Shown: positions 6,983 to 16,610, counted from the stretch's first letter. The stretch: 64,000 bases of DNA from Caballeronia zhejiangensis (GCF_000698575.1 NZ_JFHD01000007.1:124001-188000), one strand, 5' to 3'. Numbers and translations are program-made. The notes: generated by a model from the sequence alone, not told the origin.

Positions 6983-9433
6983 TCAACGTTTCGGCGCGCC
7001 CGGCCCTCCGTCGCGCGTTCCCGAAACGACGACGCGCGTCACCGCCGGATCGGAGTCGATCGACTGTTCGGTGAAGGGAAAGCGCGCCCAGCGTTTCGCC
7101 GCGAACGCGCGCGTCGCGTCGCCCGAATGGGGCGATGCCGGATCGTCCGATTCGGAGTGCGACAGCATCGTGTCGGCTTCGACGCCGTTTTCGCCGAAGG
7201 TGACGACTTGCACGTAGCTGTCGCCCTGGCCGCTTGAGTCCATCGGATAGCCCTTGGGATCGAGCGGACGCCGCGCGCAGACGATCGTGAAATAGCCCGC
7301 TTCGTCGCAGCCGCCGTAAAGCGGCACGCGCGCGCCGTTGCGCGTCGTGTAGAGGATGTCGCCGCGCCGCGAATCGAGCGCGAAGCCGTTCAGCTTCAGC
7401 GCGAGCGCCGCGCCGCCCAGCGCCTGACGCAAGTCCTGCACGACGGCAGGATTGTCGATGTTGAAGCCGCCCGGCGTCGCGAGCGGCTTGTTCGGATCGA
7501 AGCCGGATTCGTACAGGCGCTCGGGCGCGATCTGCATCGCGCGCTGCCAGAACTCGTCCCACAGGTTCGCGCCGCGCGCGTCGATATCCGCCGTGCCGTT
7601 CCACTTGCGCAACACCTCGCAGGCTTCGTGCAGCGGCCCGCCCGCTTCATTCACCGTGCACACGGCGTCGAGCAGCGGCCGGCGGAACAGCCGCTCGGAC
7701 ATCGAGTGCGTCTCGAGCACCGCCGATTCGAGCGCCTCGCGCGTCACGCCGCCGCGTTCGCGCTGCAGACGCGCCGCGAGCAGATGGCCGTAGCGCGTGC
7801 GCAGCGATTGTTCGACGCGCGCCGCGCCCGCAATACGCGGATAGCCAGACATCGGCGCATTCGCATTGGTGAGCCAGTAGCTGTCGTTGAAGTTGCCGAC
7901 GTAGTCGCCGCGCACGGCGCTCGGCAGTTGCTCCAGCGGCAACGCGCCCGGCTGCGCGCTCGTCGCATCGACGCGCCACGCGCACGCGCTTTTCGAGCCG
8001 TCGAGGAACGGCACGCCCGGCGCGCGGGCCGCGAACGCGCGTCCGGCGGGCGGCGTGCACGATTGCGCGAGCGCGTCAGGCACGTTCGGGATCGGGCCGA
8101 TGTCCGCGAACCAGACGCGCACGTCGTCGCGACCGATCGCGAACGTGTTGACCCACGGCATGCCGGCGTAGCGCTTCTGGATCGCCATGAAATCGGCGAG
8201 CGAGCGCGCCTGATTCCACGCGAAGAAGTTCTGAAAGGCGCGCGTGTTGTCGGCGTTCACGTCCGCGATCGCGAAGGCGGTTTGCGCGGTCCAGCCGAGG
8301 CCTTGCGCCATCGCGGACAGATCGACGACCGGCCCGAAGCGCGTCTTGTACAGCGTGCGCGACACGGACTCATACGTGCCGTCGGCGCGGCGCGCGCGCA
8401 CGGTGAGCGGCACGGGCGTCATCGCTTCGCTCTGGCCATCGACGAGATAGCGCGTCGGATCGGCGGGATCGAGCGTCAACTGAAAGATGCCGAAACGCCG
8501 CGCGCTCGACACCGTATGCGTCCACGCGATGTTTTCGTTGAAGCCGAGGACGATCAGCGGCACGCCGAGAAAGGACACGCCCGCGACGTTCGTCTGGCCG
8601 GGAATCGTCAGTTGCGCCTGATAGAAACGGTCCGGGCCGCGCCAGAACCAGTGCGGATTGCCGAACAGGATGCTGCGCCGGTCGCGCGTGATCTGCGCGC
8701 CGAACGCGAGCGCATTGCTACCGATGCCCGGATTTTCGCCGATCGGAAACCGCAGCGAATCGAGCGCGGTACGCGCGGCGTCGGCGTCGGCGTTGTCGCC
8801 GCGCGGGGCCGCCGCGCCCGGTTTCGGCGGATGCGCCAACGCGATCGGCGTCACGAAACGCGCCGAGCCGCCCGCGAGATTCGCCGCGATCAGACGCAGG
8901 TAGATATCGTCGGCGCTGATCTTGTCGACCCACGGCTTGCCCCGGCACGCCGCATGTGCCTCGGGAAAGTTGCCGGCGTTGAGGTCGTCGAGATAGCGGT
9001 CGTAGCCGTTCGCGAAGCCGTCGATGAGATCGCGCAATTCGGGCGATTGCGCCGCACGGTAACGCTCGACGGCCGCCTGATCGCCGACCAGACGAAAGAA
9101 GAAATCGGCGTCGATGTTGCGCGGCTGACCGAACGTCGCCGCCGACGTCGGGCGTGCATCCGCGCCGAAATACGCCGAGCGCTCGCCGCGATACGTGACG
9201 AAGCCATCGGCGAGCGTGCAGAGATTGTCCTGCGCCTGCGCGTAGCCGAAACCGAAGCCGAGGCTGCCCCAATCGGCCGCTCGGATATGCGGAATGCCGT
9301 CCTGCGTGCGGCGGATTTCGGCGTGCCAGGCTGTTTGAGCGCCGGACTCCGGCTGCTGGCCGGGCGCCGCGCAGCCGCCAAGCAAAGCGCTCGCGAGCGC
9401 AGCGGAGATCGCAAGGCTGACGATCTGATTCAT
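6983..9433 (-). CDS. Penicillin/acyl-homoserine-lactone acylase family Ntn-hydrolase, lipoprotein
   Basis: 816 residues. The ATG at 9433 is chosen because it starts a lipoprotein signal (LLGGC, Cys21) and has GAGGAA upstream; the frame stays open further upstream without a plausible leader. Ntn-hydrolases of this family self-cleave before a Ser or Cys: here NPGIGSNALAFG puts the new N-terminal Ser at about residue 239. The beta-chain continues with GNPHWFWRGPDRFYQAQLTI and NENIAWTHTVS, which fits the QuiP/PvdQ/aculeacin-acylase group better than classical penicillin G acylases. It likely removes acyl chains from amides such as N-acyl-homoserine lactones or lipopeptides in the periplasm; no quorum-sensing gene is in the window. 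Confidence 0.85.
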   Translation of the reverse strand: MNQIVSLAISAALASALLGGCAAPGQQPESGAQTAWHAEIRRTQDGIPHIRAADWGSLGFGFGYAQAQDNLCTLADGFVTYRGERSAYFGADARPTSAATFGQPRNIDADFFFRLVGDQAAVERYRAAQSPELRDLIDGFANGYDRYLDDLNAGNFPEAHAACRGKPWVDKISADDIYLRLIAANLAGGSARFVTPIALAHPPKPGAAAPRGDNADADAARTALDSLRFPIGENPGIGSNALAFGAQITRDRRSILFGNPHWFWRGPDRFYQAQLTIPGQTNVAGVSFLGVPLIVLGFNENIAWTHTVSSARRFGIFQLTLDPADPTRYLVDGQSEAMTPVPLTVRARRADGTYESVSRTLYKTRFGPVVDLSAMAQGLGWTAQTAFAIADVNADNTRAFQNFFAWNQARSLADFMAIQKRYAGMPWVNTFAIGRDDVRVWFADIGPIPNVPDALAQSCTPPAGRAFAARAPGVPFLDGSKSACAWRVDATSAQPGALPLEQLPSAVRGDYVGNFNDSYWLTNANAPMSGYPRIAGAARVEQSLRTRYGHLLAARLQRERGGVTREALESAVLETHSMSERLFRRPLLDAVCTVNEAGGPLHEACEVLRKWNGTADIDARGANLWDEFWQRAMQIAPERLYESGFDPNKPLATPGGFNIDNPAVVQDLRQALGGAALALKLNGFALDSRRGDILYTTRNGARVPLYGGCDEAGYFTIVCARRPLDPKGYPMDSSGQGDSYVQVVTFGENGVEADTMLSHSESDDPASPHSGDATRAFAAKRWARFPFTEQSIDSDPAVTRVVVSGTRDGGPGAPKR

Positions 9434-9560
9434 CGCGTGAGTTCCTCGATCCGATCGACGTGATGACGGGGCGCAATCGCCGCCCCGCGCGCAGTATCGC
9501 ATTGCGCATGACGCGCGCCGCAGCCAAAGTCTAGCCGCCCGCGTCCGCTCAGCGAAGCCG

Positions 9561-9761
9561 ATGCACAATGAAGCGATGAACGATCCATCCCACCCCGCCG
9601 ACGATCCTCGCCCGACGCCGCCCGAGCGTCCGCTGCCGGAAGACTGCTGCCGCAGCGGCTGCAATCAGTGCGTGTTCGAGTTGTACAGGGAAGCGCTCGA
9701 GCGCTATGAGGCCGACGTGCGCGCGTGGGAAGCGCGGCATGCGCAGGCTTCCCGTTCGTGA
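9561..9761 (+). CDS. Oxidoreductase-like domain protein (small Cys-rich)
   Basis: 66 residues (61 if the ATG at 9576 is used; neither has a strong ribosome site). It matches the short 'oxidoreductase-like' N-terminal family (PF09791): prolines, then RPLPEDCCRSGCNQCVFELY with four cysteines in C-C-x3-C-x2-C spacing, then a Tyr/Glu-rich helix. The function is not established; the cysteines suggest metal binding or redox. It is divergent from the acylase gene by about 130 bases. Confidence 0.75.
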   Translation: MHNEAMNDPSHPADDPRPTPPERPLPEDCCRSGCNQCVFELYREALERYEADVRAWEARHAQASRS

Positions 9762-9853
9762 GTGACTCCGGCCGATTCGAGCAGGCAACCGGGCGCGGCG
9801 CTATGCTTGTGACCCCTGTCGTTGTCGAATTCAAACCTCAAGGAGCGCAACCC

Positions 9854-10363
9854 ATGTCCCTCACGATGTATCGCGCATCGATTCCGGTCTTCATTCGCGG
9901 ACTCGAAGTCTGCGCGGATCTGCTGAAGAAAGGCGCCGCCTTCGCCGATGAAAAAGGCCTCGCTCACGCCGATGTGATCAACGCGCGCCTCGCGCCCGAC
10001 ATGCTGCCGCTCGCCGCGCAGATCCAGCGCGCGAGCGACACGGCGAAGCTCTCGGCGGCGCGTCTCGCGGGCATCGAGGCGCCGCGCTTCGAGGACAACG
10101 AGGACAGCTTTCCGGCGCTGCAGGCGCGCATCGAGAAGACGATCGCGTTCCTGAAGAGCATCGACAAGGCTTCGCTCGCCGGCTGCGAAACGCGCACCGT
10201 CACGCTGAAATTCCCGGATTTCTCGCCTTCGTTCTCAGGCGACGATTATCTGTTCGGCTTCGGCTTGCCGAACTTCTATTTCCACGTCGTCACGACCCAC
10301 GACATCCTGCGCCATCTCGGCGCGCCGATCGGCAAGCGGGATTATCTCGGCCCGCTCAAGTAA
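9854..10363 (+). CDS. DUF1993 domain protein
   Basis: 169 residues. The ATG at 9854 follows AGGAGCGCAACCC, a good ribosome site. The protein begins MSLTMYRASIPVFIRGLE and ends with YFHVVTTHDILRHLGAPIG, the hallmarks of DUF1993, which adopts a DinB-like four-helix bundle. No enzymatic role is established; the His-containing C-terminal helix may help bind metal. It converges with acvB, 18 bases apart. Confidence 0.85.
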   Translation: MSLTMYRASIPVFIRGLEVCADLLKKGAAFADEKGLAHADVINARLAPDMLPLAAQIQRASDTAKLSAARLAGIEAPRFEDNEDSFPALQARIEKTIAFLKSIDKASLAGCETRTVTLKFPDFSPSFSGDDYLFGFGLPNFYFHVVTTHDILRHLGAPIGKRDYLGPLK

Positions 10364-10381
10364 GCCGGTCGCGGCGCTGCG

Positions 10382-11677
10382 TTATTGCTGCCGCGCCGCG
10401 ATCTGCTTGCGCCAGCCCGCGAGAATCCGCCGCGCCAGCACATCGTAGTCGCCGCCGAAGTGATGATCGCCCGGCAGCTTCACCACTTCGATGCCCGTCT
10501 TCGTCAGCGCGGGACACAGTGTGTCTTCTTCGTTCGCGCCGTAGATGCACTGCACCATCGATGGCGGCAGTTTGTCGAATTCCGGCCGCACCTTCAGCGC
10601 CTTGTCGCTCGCCTTCATGCCGAGCCAGCCCGTCACGCGAATCTGGAAGTCGGCGTCGGGCGCGAAGCCCATCAGCGAGATATACGACACCTGCGCGCGG
10701 ACTGCGTCCGGCAGACGGTTGTACGCGAACGGCATCACGTCCGCGCCGAACGAATAGCCGACGAGCGCGACATGGCTCGTATGCCAGCGCGCGTTGTACG
10801 TGCGGATGATTCGCGCCAAATCGTCGGCGGTTTGCTGCGGCGACTTCTCGCTCCAGAAGTAACGCAGCGAGTCGACGCCGATCACCGACACGCCATCGCG
10901 TTGCAGCGCCAGCGCCATCGTTTTGTCGAGATCGCGCCAGCCGCCGTCGCCGGAAATCACGATCGCCAGCAAGTCGGTCGGTTGCGCGGCGCGCAGTTCG
11001 ATCAGCGGGAGATCGGAGACATCGTTCTCGGTCGGACGCCCGGCTTTTTTCAGACGCGGCGCCGTCATCGCGACGAGCGCGTCGGCCTTCGAGCGGTTCG
11101 CTTCCAGCACGGCCGTGTATTCGAAGAAGCCCGGCAAACCCTTTGCGTGGATGATGGTCGCATCCGGCGCGCACGGATTGAAACGCGGGTCGAGCATCGG
11201 GTCGGCCGCAAGCGAGACCGCGCCCGCGACGGTGTTGTCCGGCGCCTGCTTCAGCGCGCTTTCCGCGACCATCGCGCCCTGCCCGCTGCCGACGAGAATC
11301 GGCGAAAAATATCGATTCGACTGAACGGTGCGTTCGAGCTGATGGCTCATGTTTTCCGCATCGCCGACGAGGTTGTGGCAGGACTTCTCGGTCTTGTCGG
11401 CGGCGAGGCGCGCGGCATAGCGCGGCGTGTCGACGCCGATGACCATCGCGCCCTTGGCGGCGAGCGCATCGGCGGCCTGCTGATCGGCCGGCGTCCAGCC
11501 GCTCTTCTCGGAAAACAGCACGACGAAGCCGGTCATGTCGCCCGCAGGCTTCGTGAGTTGGACCTGACCGTAACGTCCGCCGGAGATCGACTCGGCGGCA
11601 TGCGCCATACCCGTCACGGACACACCACAGACGGCGGCCACCACGAGCGCCGCCGCTTTCTTGCAAAGGAATTTCAT
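10382..11677 (-). CDS. acvB: AcvB/VirJ family lysyl-phosphatidylglycerol hydrolase
   Basis: 431 residues with a Sec signal (MKFLCKKAAALVVAAVC...AHAAES), so periplasmic. In Agrobacterium and Rhizobium, AcvB is encoded with the MprF homologue LpiA and hydrolyses lysyl-phosphatidylglycerol. The protein is an internal duplication: about 50-140 and 238-320 share the pattern ...GW...ALA..G..VIGVDT/SLRY. Only the C-terminal copy has a lipase nucleophile motif, GYSFG with Ser309; the N-terminal copy reads GSGQG at 130-134, with Gly in place of the nucleophile. Its start overlaps the mprF stop by four bases (ATGA), showing an operon. It acts as the counterpart to MprF by removing the aminoacyl lipid. 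Confidence 0.88.
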   Translation of the reverse strand: MKFLCKKAAALVVAAVCGVSVTGMAHAAESISGGRYGQVQLTKPAGDMTGFVVLFSEKSGWTPADQQAADALAAKGAMVIGVDTPRYAARLAADKTEKSCHNLVGDAENMSHQLERTVQSNRYFSPILVGSGQGAMVAESALKQAPDNTVAGAVSLAADPMLDPRFNPCAPDATIIHAKGLPGFFEYTAVLEANRSKADALVAMTAPRLKKAGRPTENDVSDLPLIELRAAQPTDLLAIVISGDGGWRDLDKTMALALQRDGVSVIGVDSLRYFWSEKSPQQTADDLARIIRTYNARWHTSHVALVGYSFGADVMPFAYNRLPDAVRAQVSYISLMGFAPDADFQIRVTGWLGMKASDKALKVRPEFDKLPPSMVQCIYGANEEDTLCPALTKTGIEVVKLPGDHHFGGDYDVLARRILAGWRKQIAARQQ

Positions 11678-14268
11678 GAACGCCAGCCGCCCGCGAGGAG
11701 CGAAAGATCCGCCAAAGTGAAAAATACGCCGACCGAGCCGGACGCCGCCAGATAGCGCGGCTCCCAGCGCGGCTGGAACTTGCTTTTGAATCCGCGCAGA
11801 CCGCGGAAGTTGTAGAAACGGCCGCCGAAGCGCCACACCAGTCCGGCCATCCGATGCCACGGCGATGCGAGCGGCGTCGGCTCCATGCCCGACAGCGGCG
11901 CAATGCCGAGCGACAGCGACTTGAAACCCGCTTCCTTCAGATGCAGCGCGAGCTTGGTGAAGAGATATTCCATCGCGTAGGGCGACGCGGCCGAAACATG
12001 GCGCATCACGCCGACGGTCGCTTCGGTGTTCATGTCGGTCGTCATGAAAGTGACGAACGCGACCGGCTCGCCCTGCTGGCGCACGAGCAGCACCGACTGC
12101 GCCGCGAGGTATTCCTCGTTGAACGCCGCGACCGAGAAGCTCTTCTCGCGCGCCGAGCGGCTGCCGAGCCAGTCGTCGGAGATGGCGCGCAACATCGGCA
12201 TGCTTGCTCCGATGCGCTCCGGTCCGATGACTTCCGTGTCCAGACCGTCGCGCTCGCCCCGTTTGATCGCATAGCGCAAATGCGAGCGATGCGAGCCCTT
12301 CAGATCGAAGTCGGACAGAGCGAGATGCGCTTCCTCGCCGAGCTTCATCAGCGTGAGGCCGGCGTCGAGATAGAGCGGCAGCGCATCGGCGCGCACCTGA
12401 TAGAACGCCGCGCGGCCGTTGTGCGCGTGCGCGAGCTCGACGAACTTGCGGATCAGTTCGGCCCACTCGCGGCGCGGACCGACCGGATCGTGCAGCGCGG
12501 CCCACGTGCGGCCGTGTTTCGCGTACATCAGAAAGGCTTCGCGCGACTCGGAGAAGAGGAAGCTCTTGTCACCCATCATCGCGAGGCCGGCGTCGCTGCG
12601 TTCCTGCGCGCGCAGGATGCGTGCGGCATCGGCGAGATCCTGCGGCGCGGGCTTCACGAAGCGGCCCGCCGCCGGGCGCAGCAGTTGCCACACCGCGAAC
12701 GCGGACGCGAACAGCGCCGCCGCGAGCGTCGCGCGCAGCGCACGCGGGGCGCGCTCGTCGAATGCGAACTGCCACCAGAGATCGCGGCTATAAGGCACGT
12801 CGCGGAAGGCGAAGAACATGATCCACACGGCGAGCGCCATCACGACGCCGATCGAAATGAGCCACGTCGCGGTGAAACGCTCGGCGAAGAGCGATGAACG
12901 GCGATTGAAGCGCTCGCGCGTCAGGACGAGCAGCACGACGAGAAACGCGAGCACGCCCACTTCGACGAACGCGAGACCTTTCGCGAGCGACAGCGCGAGG
13001 TTGGCCACCGCGAGAATCAGCGCGAGCCACCAGGCGGCGTCGAGGCGGCGCATGAGACCGCGCGCGACGAACAGCAGCAGCACGCCGAGCACCGAGCCGA
13101 GCAGTTGCGAGCTTTCCAGCACCCAAAGCGGCACGATGGTCTGCAACAGCGCGATACGCATCTTGAACGCGGGCGTCGCGCCCGAGATGACGAGCATCGA
13201 GCCTGCCGCGAACGTGACGATCGACAGGAACAACGGCGCAAGCTGCGAAACGTGATGCGGGCTCAGAAAATTGAAGCGGCCTTTCAGCGCGCGGCCTTCG
13301 AAGGCGGCCATGACGCCGGCCGACAGGATCAGCGGCAAGCCGAAGTAGATCGCGCGATACGCGAGCAGCGCGGCGACGACGTCCGGCGTCTGTGCGCTGC
13401 CGCCGAGCGCGAAGACCATCGCCGCCTCGAACACGCCGACGCCGCCCGGCGTATGGCCGATCATGCCGAGCAGCATCGCCGCCGAGAAGACCGTCATGAA
13501 TTCGCCGAAGCCGACCTGGGGATTCGGCAGGAGCGCCCAGAGCGCGAGTCCGGCGCCGAACACGTCGACGACGGCGAGCGCGGCCTGCGCGACGAAATCG
13601 CGGCGCGCCGGCACGGTGAACGACAGCCACTTCCAGCGCGAGTGCAAAGTGCGCGGCTCGCGGCCGCAGACGATGACCATCGCGGCGAAAACGGCGAGCA
13701 GCGCCGCGGAGGTCGCGCGCAACGCGGCCGGCGGCAGGTGCATCATGCCGGAGAGCGTCTCCGCGCCGAACACCATGCCGGCGGCGGCCATGAACGCGAG
13801 GGACAGCGCGAGCGTGATGCTCGTGAAAATCGTCAGACGGCCGACTTGCGCGGGCGTGACATCGGCCGCGCCGTACACGCGGCAACGCACGGCGCCGCCC
13901 GTCAGCGCGCCGAAACCGGTCACGTTGCCGAGCGCCGAACCGACCGTCGCGCCGACCCACAACAAAGACCGCGGCACCGCGACGCCGATGTGACGCAGCC
14001 CCACGGCGTCACGCCCGACGAGCGCGGCGAAGCTGAGCGCGGTGGCGAACAGCGCGGCGAACCACGCTTGCGCCGTCATCATGCGCAGCGAGTGCATGAC
14101 CGACTTGTAATCGACCGAGCGCGAAAGATGCTGGAAGACGACGAGCAGCAGCACGCAGATGACGACCGTGAGCACGGGGGCGGCGAGCCGCTGAAGATCG
14201 ACGCCGCCGGACAAACGTCCGATCGGGGAAATGGCGCGAAGCCGGGCGAGCAACTTTGTGCGAGACAT
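11674..14268 (-). CDS. mprF: MprF/LpiA bifunctional lysylphosphatidylglycerol synthase and flippase
   Basis: 864 residues, the usual full length. The N-terminal two thirds is a chain of hydrophobic segments (for example LTVVICVLLLVVFQHL and FATALSFAALVGRDAVG) forming the flippase. It includes the family motif NVTGFGALTGGAVRCRVYG. The C-terminal third (about 540-860) is the cytosolic synthase of the DUF2156 GNAT-like fold, with GDKSFLFSESREAFLMYAKHG and LMKLGEEAHLALSDF. It transfers lysine from Lys-tRNA to phosphatidylglycerol and flips the product, lowering surface charge and raising resistance to cationic peptides and acid. It is the first gene of a two-gene operon with acvB. Confidence 0.93.
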   Translation of the reverse strand: MSRTKLLARLRAISPIGRLSGGVDLQRLAAPVLTVVICVLLLVVFQHLSRSVDYKSVMHSLRMMTAQAWFAALFATALSFAALVGRDAVGLRHIGVAVPRSLLWVGATVGSALGNVTGFGALTGGAVRCRVYGAADVTPAQVGRLTIFTSITLALSLAFMAAAGMVFGAETLSGMMHLPPAALRATSAALLAVFAAMVIVCGREPRTLHSRWKWLSFTVPARRDFVAQAALAVVDVFGAGLALWALLPNPQVGFGEFMTVFSAAMLLGMIGHTPGGVGVFEAAMVFALGGSAQTPDVVAALLAYRAIYFGLPLILSAGVMAAFEGRALKGRFNFLSPHHVSQLAPLFLSIVTFAAGSMLVISGATPAFKMRIALLQTIVPLWVLESSQLLGSVLGVLLLFVARGLMRRLDAAWWLALILAVANLALSLAKGLAFVEVGVLAFLVVLLVLTRERFNRRSSLFAERFTATWLISIGVVMALAVWIMFFAFRDVPYSRDLWWQFAFDERAPRALRATLAAALFASAFAVWQLLRPAAGRFVKPAPQDLADAARILRAQERSDAGLAMMGDKSFLFSESREAFLMYAKHGRTWAALHDPVGPRREWAELIRKFVELAHAHNGRAAFYQVRADALPLYLDAGLTLMKLGEEAHLALSDFDLKGSHRSHLRYAIKRGERDGLDTEVIGPERIGASMPMLRAISDDWLGSRSAREKSFSVAAFNEEYLAAQSVLLVRQQGEPVAFVTFMTTDMNTEATVGVMRHVSAASPYAMEYLFTKLALHLKEAGFKSLSLGIAPLSGMEPTPLASPWHRMAGLVWRFGGRFYNFRGLRGFKSKFQPRWEPRYLAASGSVGVFFTLADLSLLAGGWRS

Positions 14269-14679
14269 GCGTTCTATGAAACTGGCTCACGCTGCGTTTC
14301 GTCAGCGAATCGACGACGGCAACGGTACGTCAAGGTTATCGGGGTCCACGCATTGCCGGGACTTCGCGCGGACGGAGAGCGCCATTTCGGCTCCCGCCGC
14401 CCGCGCTCGCGCCATACAAAAGGCTTCAACGTGTGAAACGCCTATATAACGGCCATGGTTGACCCGACTTGACCAATATTGGGAAAACTACGGATCGAAA
14501 GCTTGCTTTCAGATCTGGCGCGGAGTTCCGGACAGCGCGACCGGCACGAACGAGCGGTCGCCCATGCTTTACGGTTTGTCAGGGAAACGGTTAGGATCGA
14601 CGGCCGTGAAGCTTGTCGGGCATCGAATAGACGCGGGTCGGTAGCTTAAGCGGATACTACAGAAAAAGGCATCGGAATC
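14269..14679. other. Intergenic region between mprF and a lipoprotein gene (411 bp)
   Basis: This is the divergent control region of mprF and the gene at 14680. It is somewhat AT-richer than the flanks around 14440-14500. Two small dyads are visible: CCAATATTGG (14474-14483) and GAAAGC-TT-GCTTTC (14498-14511). I see no coding frame of note and no RNA gene. I could not fix a convincing -35/-10 pair. Confidence 0.6.
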
Positions 14680-15036
14680 ATGAGAAAAACCACATCGATC
14701 TTGTTCGCCGCCATCGGCGCGTGCGCCCTGAGCGCCTGCGTTTCGACCGACGACGCCCTGCTCAAGACCGTCCCGTTCGGGTCGGGCACGTCGCAGTACA
14801 AGCCGTACGAGTTCATCCGCTGCGTGAAGGAAAAATGGACGCCGATCGCGCCGCGCGTGCGCGAATATTCGCCGAGCTCCGACACGCTGGCCGTCTCCGT
14901 GCCCAGCGGCGGCCTGACGAGCCAGTCGCTGGTGCTCGTCATCGCGCAGGCGTCGGCGAACGGCACGGGCTACACGATCTACGGCGACATCGCGGCGGCC
15001 GGCCGCTACGTCACCGCGACGCACACCTGCGATTAA
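14680..15036 (+). CDS. Small secreted lipoprotein, function unknown
   Basis: 118 residues. It begins with a lipoprotein signal, MRKTTSILFAAIGACALSAC, Cys20 being the lipid-modified residue. The mature part is about 99 residues, with Cys in FIRCVKEKW and a final THTCD, which could form one disulfide. It contains a TGYTIYGDIAAAGRYV strand-like segment. I do not recognise a named family. It converges with another lipoprotein gene of similar build (15053-15574), and the two may be functionally related. Confidence 0.75.
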   Translation: MRKTTSILFAAIGACALSACVSTDDALLKTVPFGSGTSQYKPYEFIRCVKEKWTPIAPRVREYSPSSDTLAVSVPSGGLTSQSLVLVIAQASANGTGYTIYGDIAAAGRYVTATHTCD

Positions 15037-15052
15037 CCCCGGTTTCCGCGCT

Positions 15053-15574
15053 TCAGGAGGGCTTGCCGTTGCGCATGTCGACGCCGGCGAGATGCGTCCC
15101 GACGACACGCCCGATCAGATAACCATCCGACGCGCACGCGTTGACGCGCTCCTTTCCTTCCCACTGGATCTTGTATTGATCGTCCTGGGAATGAACGGCC
15201 GATGCGTCGAACTTGCGCTTCGCCTTGCCGCCGTTGCGCACGTCTTCGCTGACGAGCCGGTTCCATGTCAGCGCATAGCCGTAGCGCACGCCGTCTGCGA
15301 ACGCGTTGTCGTCGCAGACTTGCGATGGCGGCGTCGTCTTGAGCATCAGGTGATAGCCGTTCGCGGTGCCGACCATGATGCGCCTTTCCCCCGGCGGCGC
15401 CGGCGCGACGGGCGCCTTGACCGCCGCCTGAGCCGCTTGCGCGGCCGATGCCGCCGATGCCGCCGCGGCCGCGTCCGTGTCGTTCTGCTGCGGAAGCGGC
15501 GCACATGCGCCAAGAAGCAGCGCCGCTGTCACCGTGAATGCCGTGCCGGCGCCTTGCATTTTCGTGAACGTCAT
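15053..15574 (-). CDS. Small lipoprotein with Ala-rich linker, function unknown
   Basis: 173 residues from the ATG at 15574, preceded by AGGTGA at eight bases; a GTG four codons upstream and an ATG five codons downstream are alternatives. A signal ending in LLLGAC gives a lipidated Cys. Then comes a low-complexity Ala/Pro linker of about 35 residues (AAAAASAASAAQAAQAAVK), followed by a compact C-terminal domain with cysteines in SQVCDDNAF and VNACASDGYLIG. The build is that of an outer-membrane lipoprotein with a flexible tether. No family recognised. Confidence 0.72.
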   Translation of the reverse strand: MTFTKMQGAGTAFTVTAALLLGACAPLPQQNDTDAAAAASAASAAQAAQAAVKAPVAPAPPGERRIMVGTANGYHLMLKTTPPSQVCDDNAFADGVRYGYALTWNRLVSEDVRNGGKAKRKFDASAVHSQDDQYKIQWEGKERVNACASDGYLIGRVVGTHLAGVDMRNGKPS

Positions 15575-15643
15575 CCTGCGAATCACCTACGCTGACCCCA
15601 TCTCAAATTTAGTCCGGGCTCTACCTTACCATCCCCGGGATGA

Positions 15644-15660
15644 TTCATCGGACCGATGAA
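15644..15660. repeat. 17-bp palindrome upstream of the lipoprotein gene
   Basis: TTCATCGG-A-CCGATGAA is a perfect odd palindrome. It lies between the end of the response-regulator gene and the start of the 15053-15574 gene, where an operator would be placed. It touches the T run of the adjacent terminator. No further support. Confidence 0.35.
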
Positions 15661-15699
15661 AAAAAGACGACGCGGACGCCCTTTCGGTGCGCCCGCGTC
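15659..15699 (-). terminator. Intrinsic terminator of the LuxR-type regulator gene
   Basis: Minus-strand reading: GACGCGG arm (from 15699), a GC-rich inner stem with a GAAA loop, CCGCGTC arm, then GTC and seven T (plus-strand A at 15659-15665). It begins 21 bases after the regulator stop. Confidence 0.85.
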
Positions 15700-15719
15700 G
15701 AGGAAGAGAAACTGGCGGC

Positions 15720-16415
15720 TCAGGACGCCGACGACGTATTGCTCATCGGCATTTCGATCCCGCGCCGCGCCATTTCGACGATTAGAAACGTTCGCCGCGT
15801 CACGTGAAAGCGCGCGAGCAGATCGCTCGAATATTCCTTCGCGGTGTTTTCGCTGATGTTCATCTTTCGCGCGATCGCCTTGTTCGACAGCCCTTGCAGC
15901 AGATAGCGCAGCGTCTCGGTGAGGCGCGGCGGCAGTTCGAGCGATTCGATCGTCACGCCCGCGTGCGGCGAGACCGGCTTCGGGCTGTGACCGCCCTTGC
16001 CCAGCACCGTATTCGGCAAATACACGCGCCCGTTCAGAATCGTTTTCAGCGCCTCGCGAAACACGCCCGCGCCCTGCTCACTGCCCTTCGAGATGAATCC
16101 GCACGCGCCGTTCTTGATGCATTCGAGCACCGTGTCGCGGTCATCCTGCGCCGACAGCATGATCGTCTGGACCTCGCGTTCTTCTTCGCGGATCCAGTTG
16201 AGCAGATCCATGCCGGTCGCCTGGCCGCGCAAGTGGTAGTCGAGAAACATCAGATCGTAGGTATTGGCGGAAAGCTTGGCTTTCGCCTGCTCGACTCCAT
16301 CGGCTTCGTCGATTTCGAGCAAAGGCTCGTTCGCCAGGATCAGGCTTTTCATCGCGCTCCTGGTGAGCCCTTCGTCCTCTACTAGCAACACAGTTTTGAA
16401 ATAGCCATTTTCCAT
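15720..16415 (-). CDS. NarL/FixJ-type response regulator with LuxR HTH
   Basis: 231 residues. A receiver domain at about 6-125 has the acidic pair VEDE, phospho-acceptor Asp59 in LMFLDYHLRG, the Thr/Ser switch in MLSAQDD, and Lys in GFISKGS. A linker leads to a LuxR helix-turn-helix near 165-220 (LTETLRYLLQGLSNKAIARK, then ISENTAKEYSSDLLARF). It should bind DNA after phosphorylation. The cognate kinase is not next to it; the only neighbour is a divergent receiver-only protein 195 bases away. An orphan regulator whose targets are unknown. Confidence 0.9.
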   Translation of the reverse strand: MENGYFKTVLLVEDEGLTRSAMKSLILANEPLLEIDEADGVEQAKAKLSANTYDLMFLDYHLRGQATGMDLLNWIREEEREVQTIMLSAQDDRDTVLECIKNGACGFISKGSEQGAGVFREALKTILNGRVYLPNTVLGKGGHSPKPVSPHAGVTIESLELPPRLTETLRYLLQGLSNKAIARKMNISENTAKEYSSDLLARFHVTRRTFLIVEMARRGIEMPMSNTSSAS

Positions 16416-16610
16416 TGCGACGCTCCGAGAACGGTTCCGATATTACGCGCGCCTTGCCCGACTTCCACCCTCCTTTCGCAGGGATACATTCGGCAGTCTC
16501 CCAAAATCTCCCGCGTTCCCCTCCCGCGCCGGGTTTGGCGACCGCCACGTTCGGCCGAAACTGAACGCAGTCGAATCACCACGTAACCCAAAACGAGAAT
16601 GGAGGATGAG

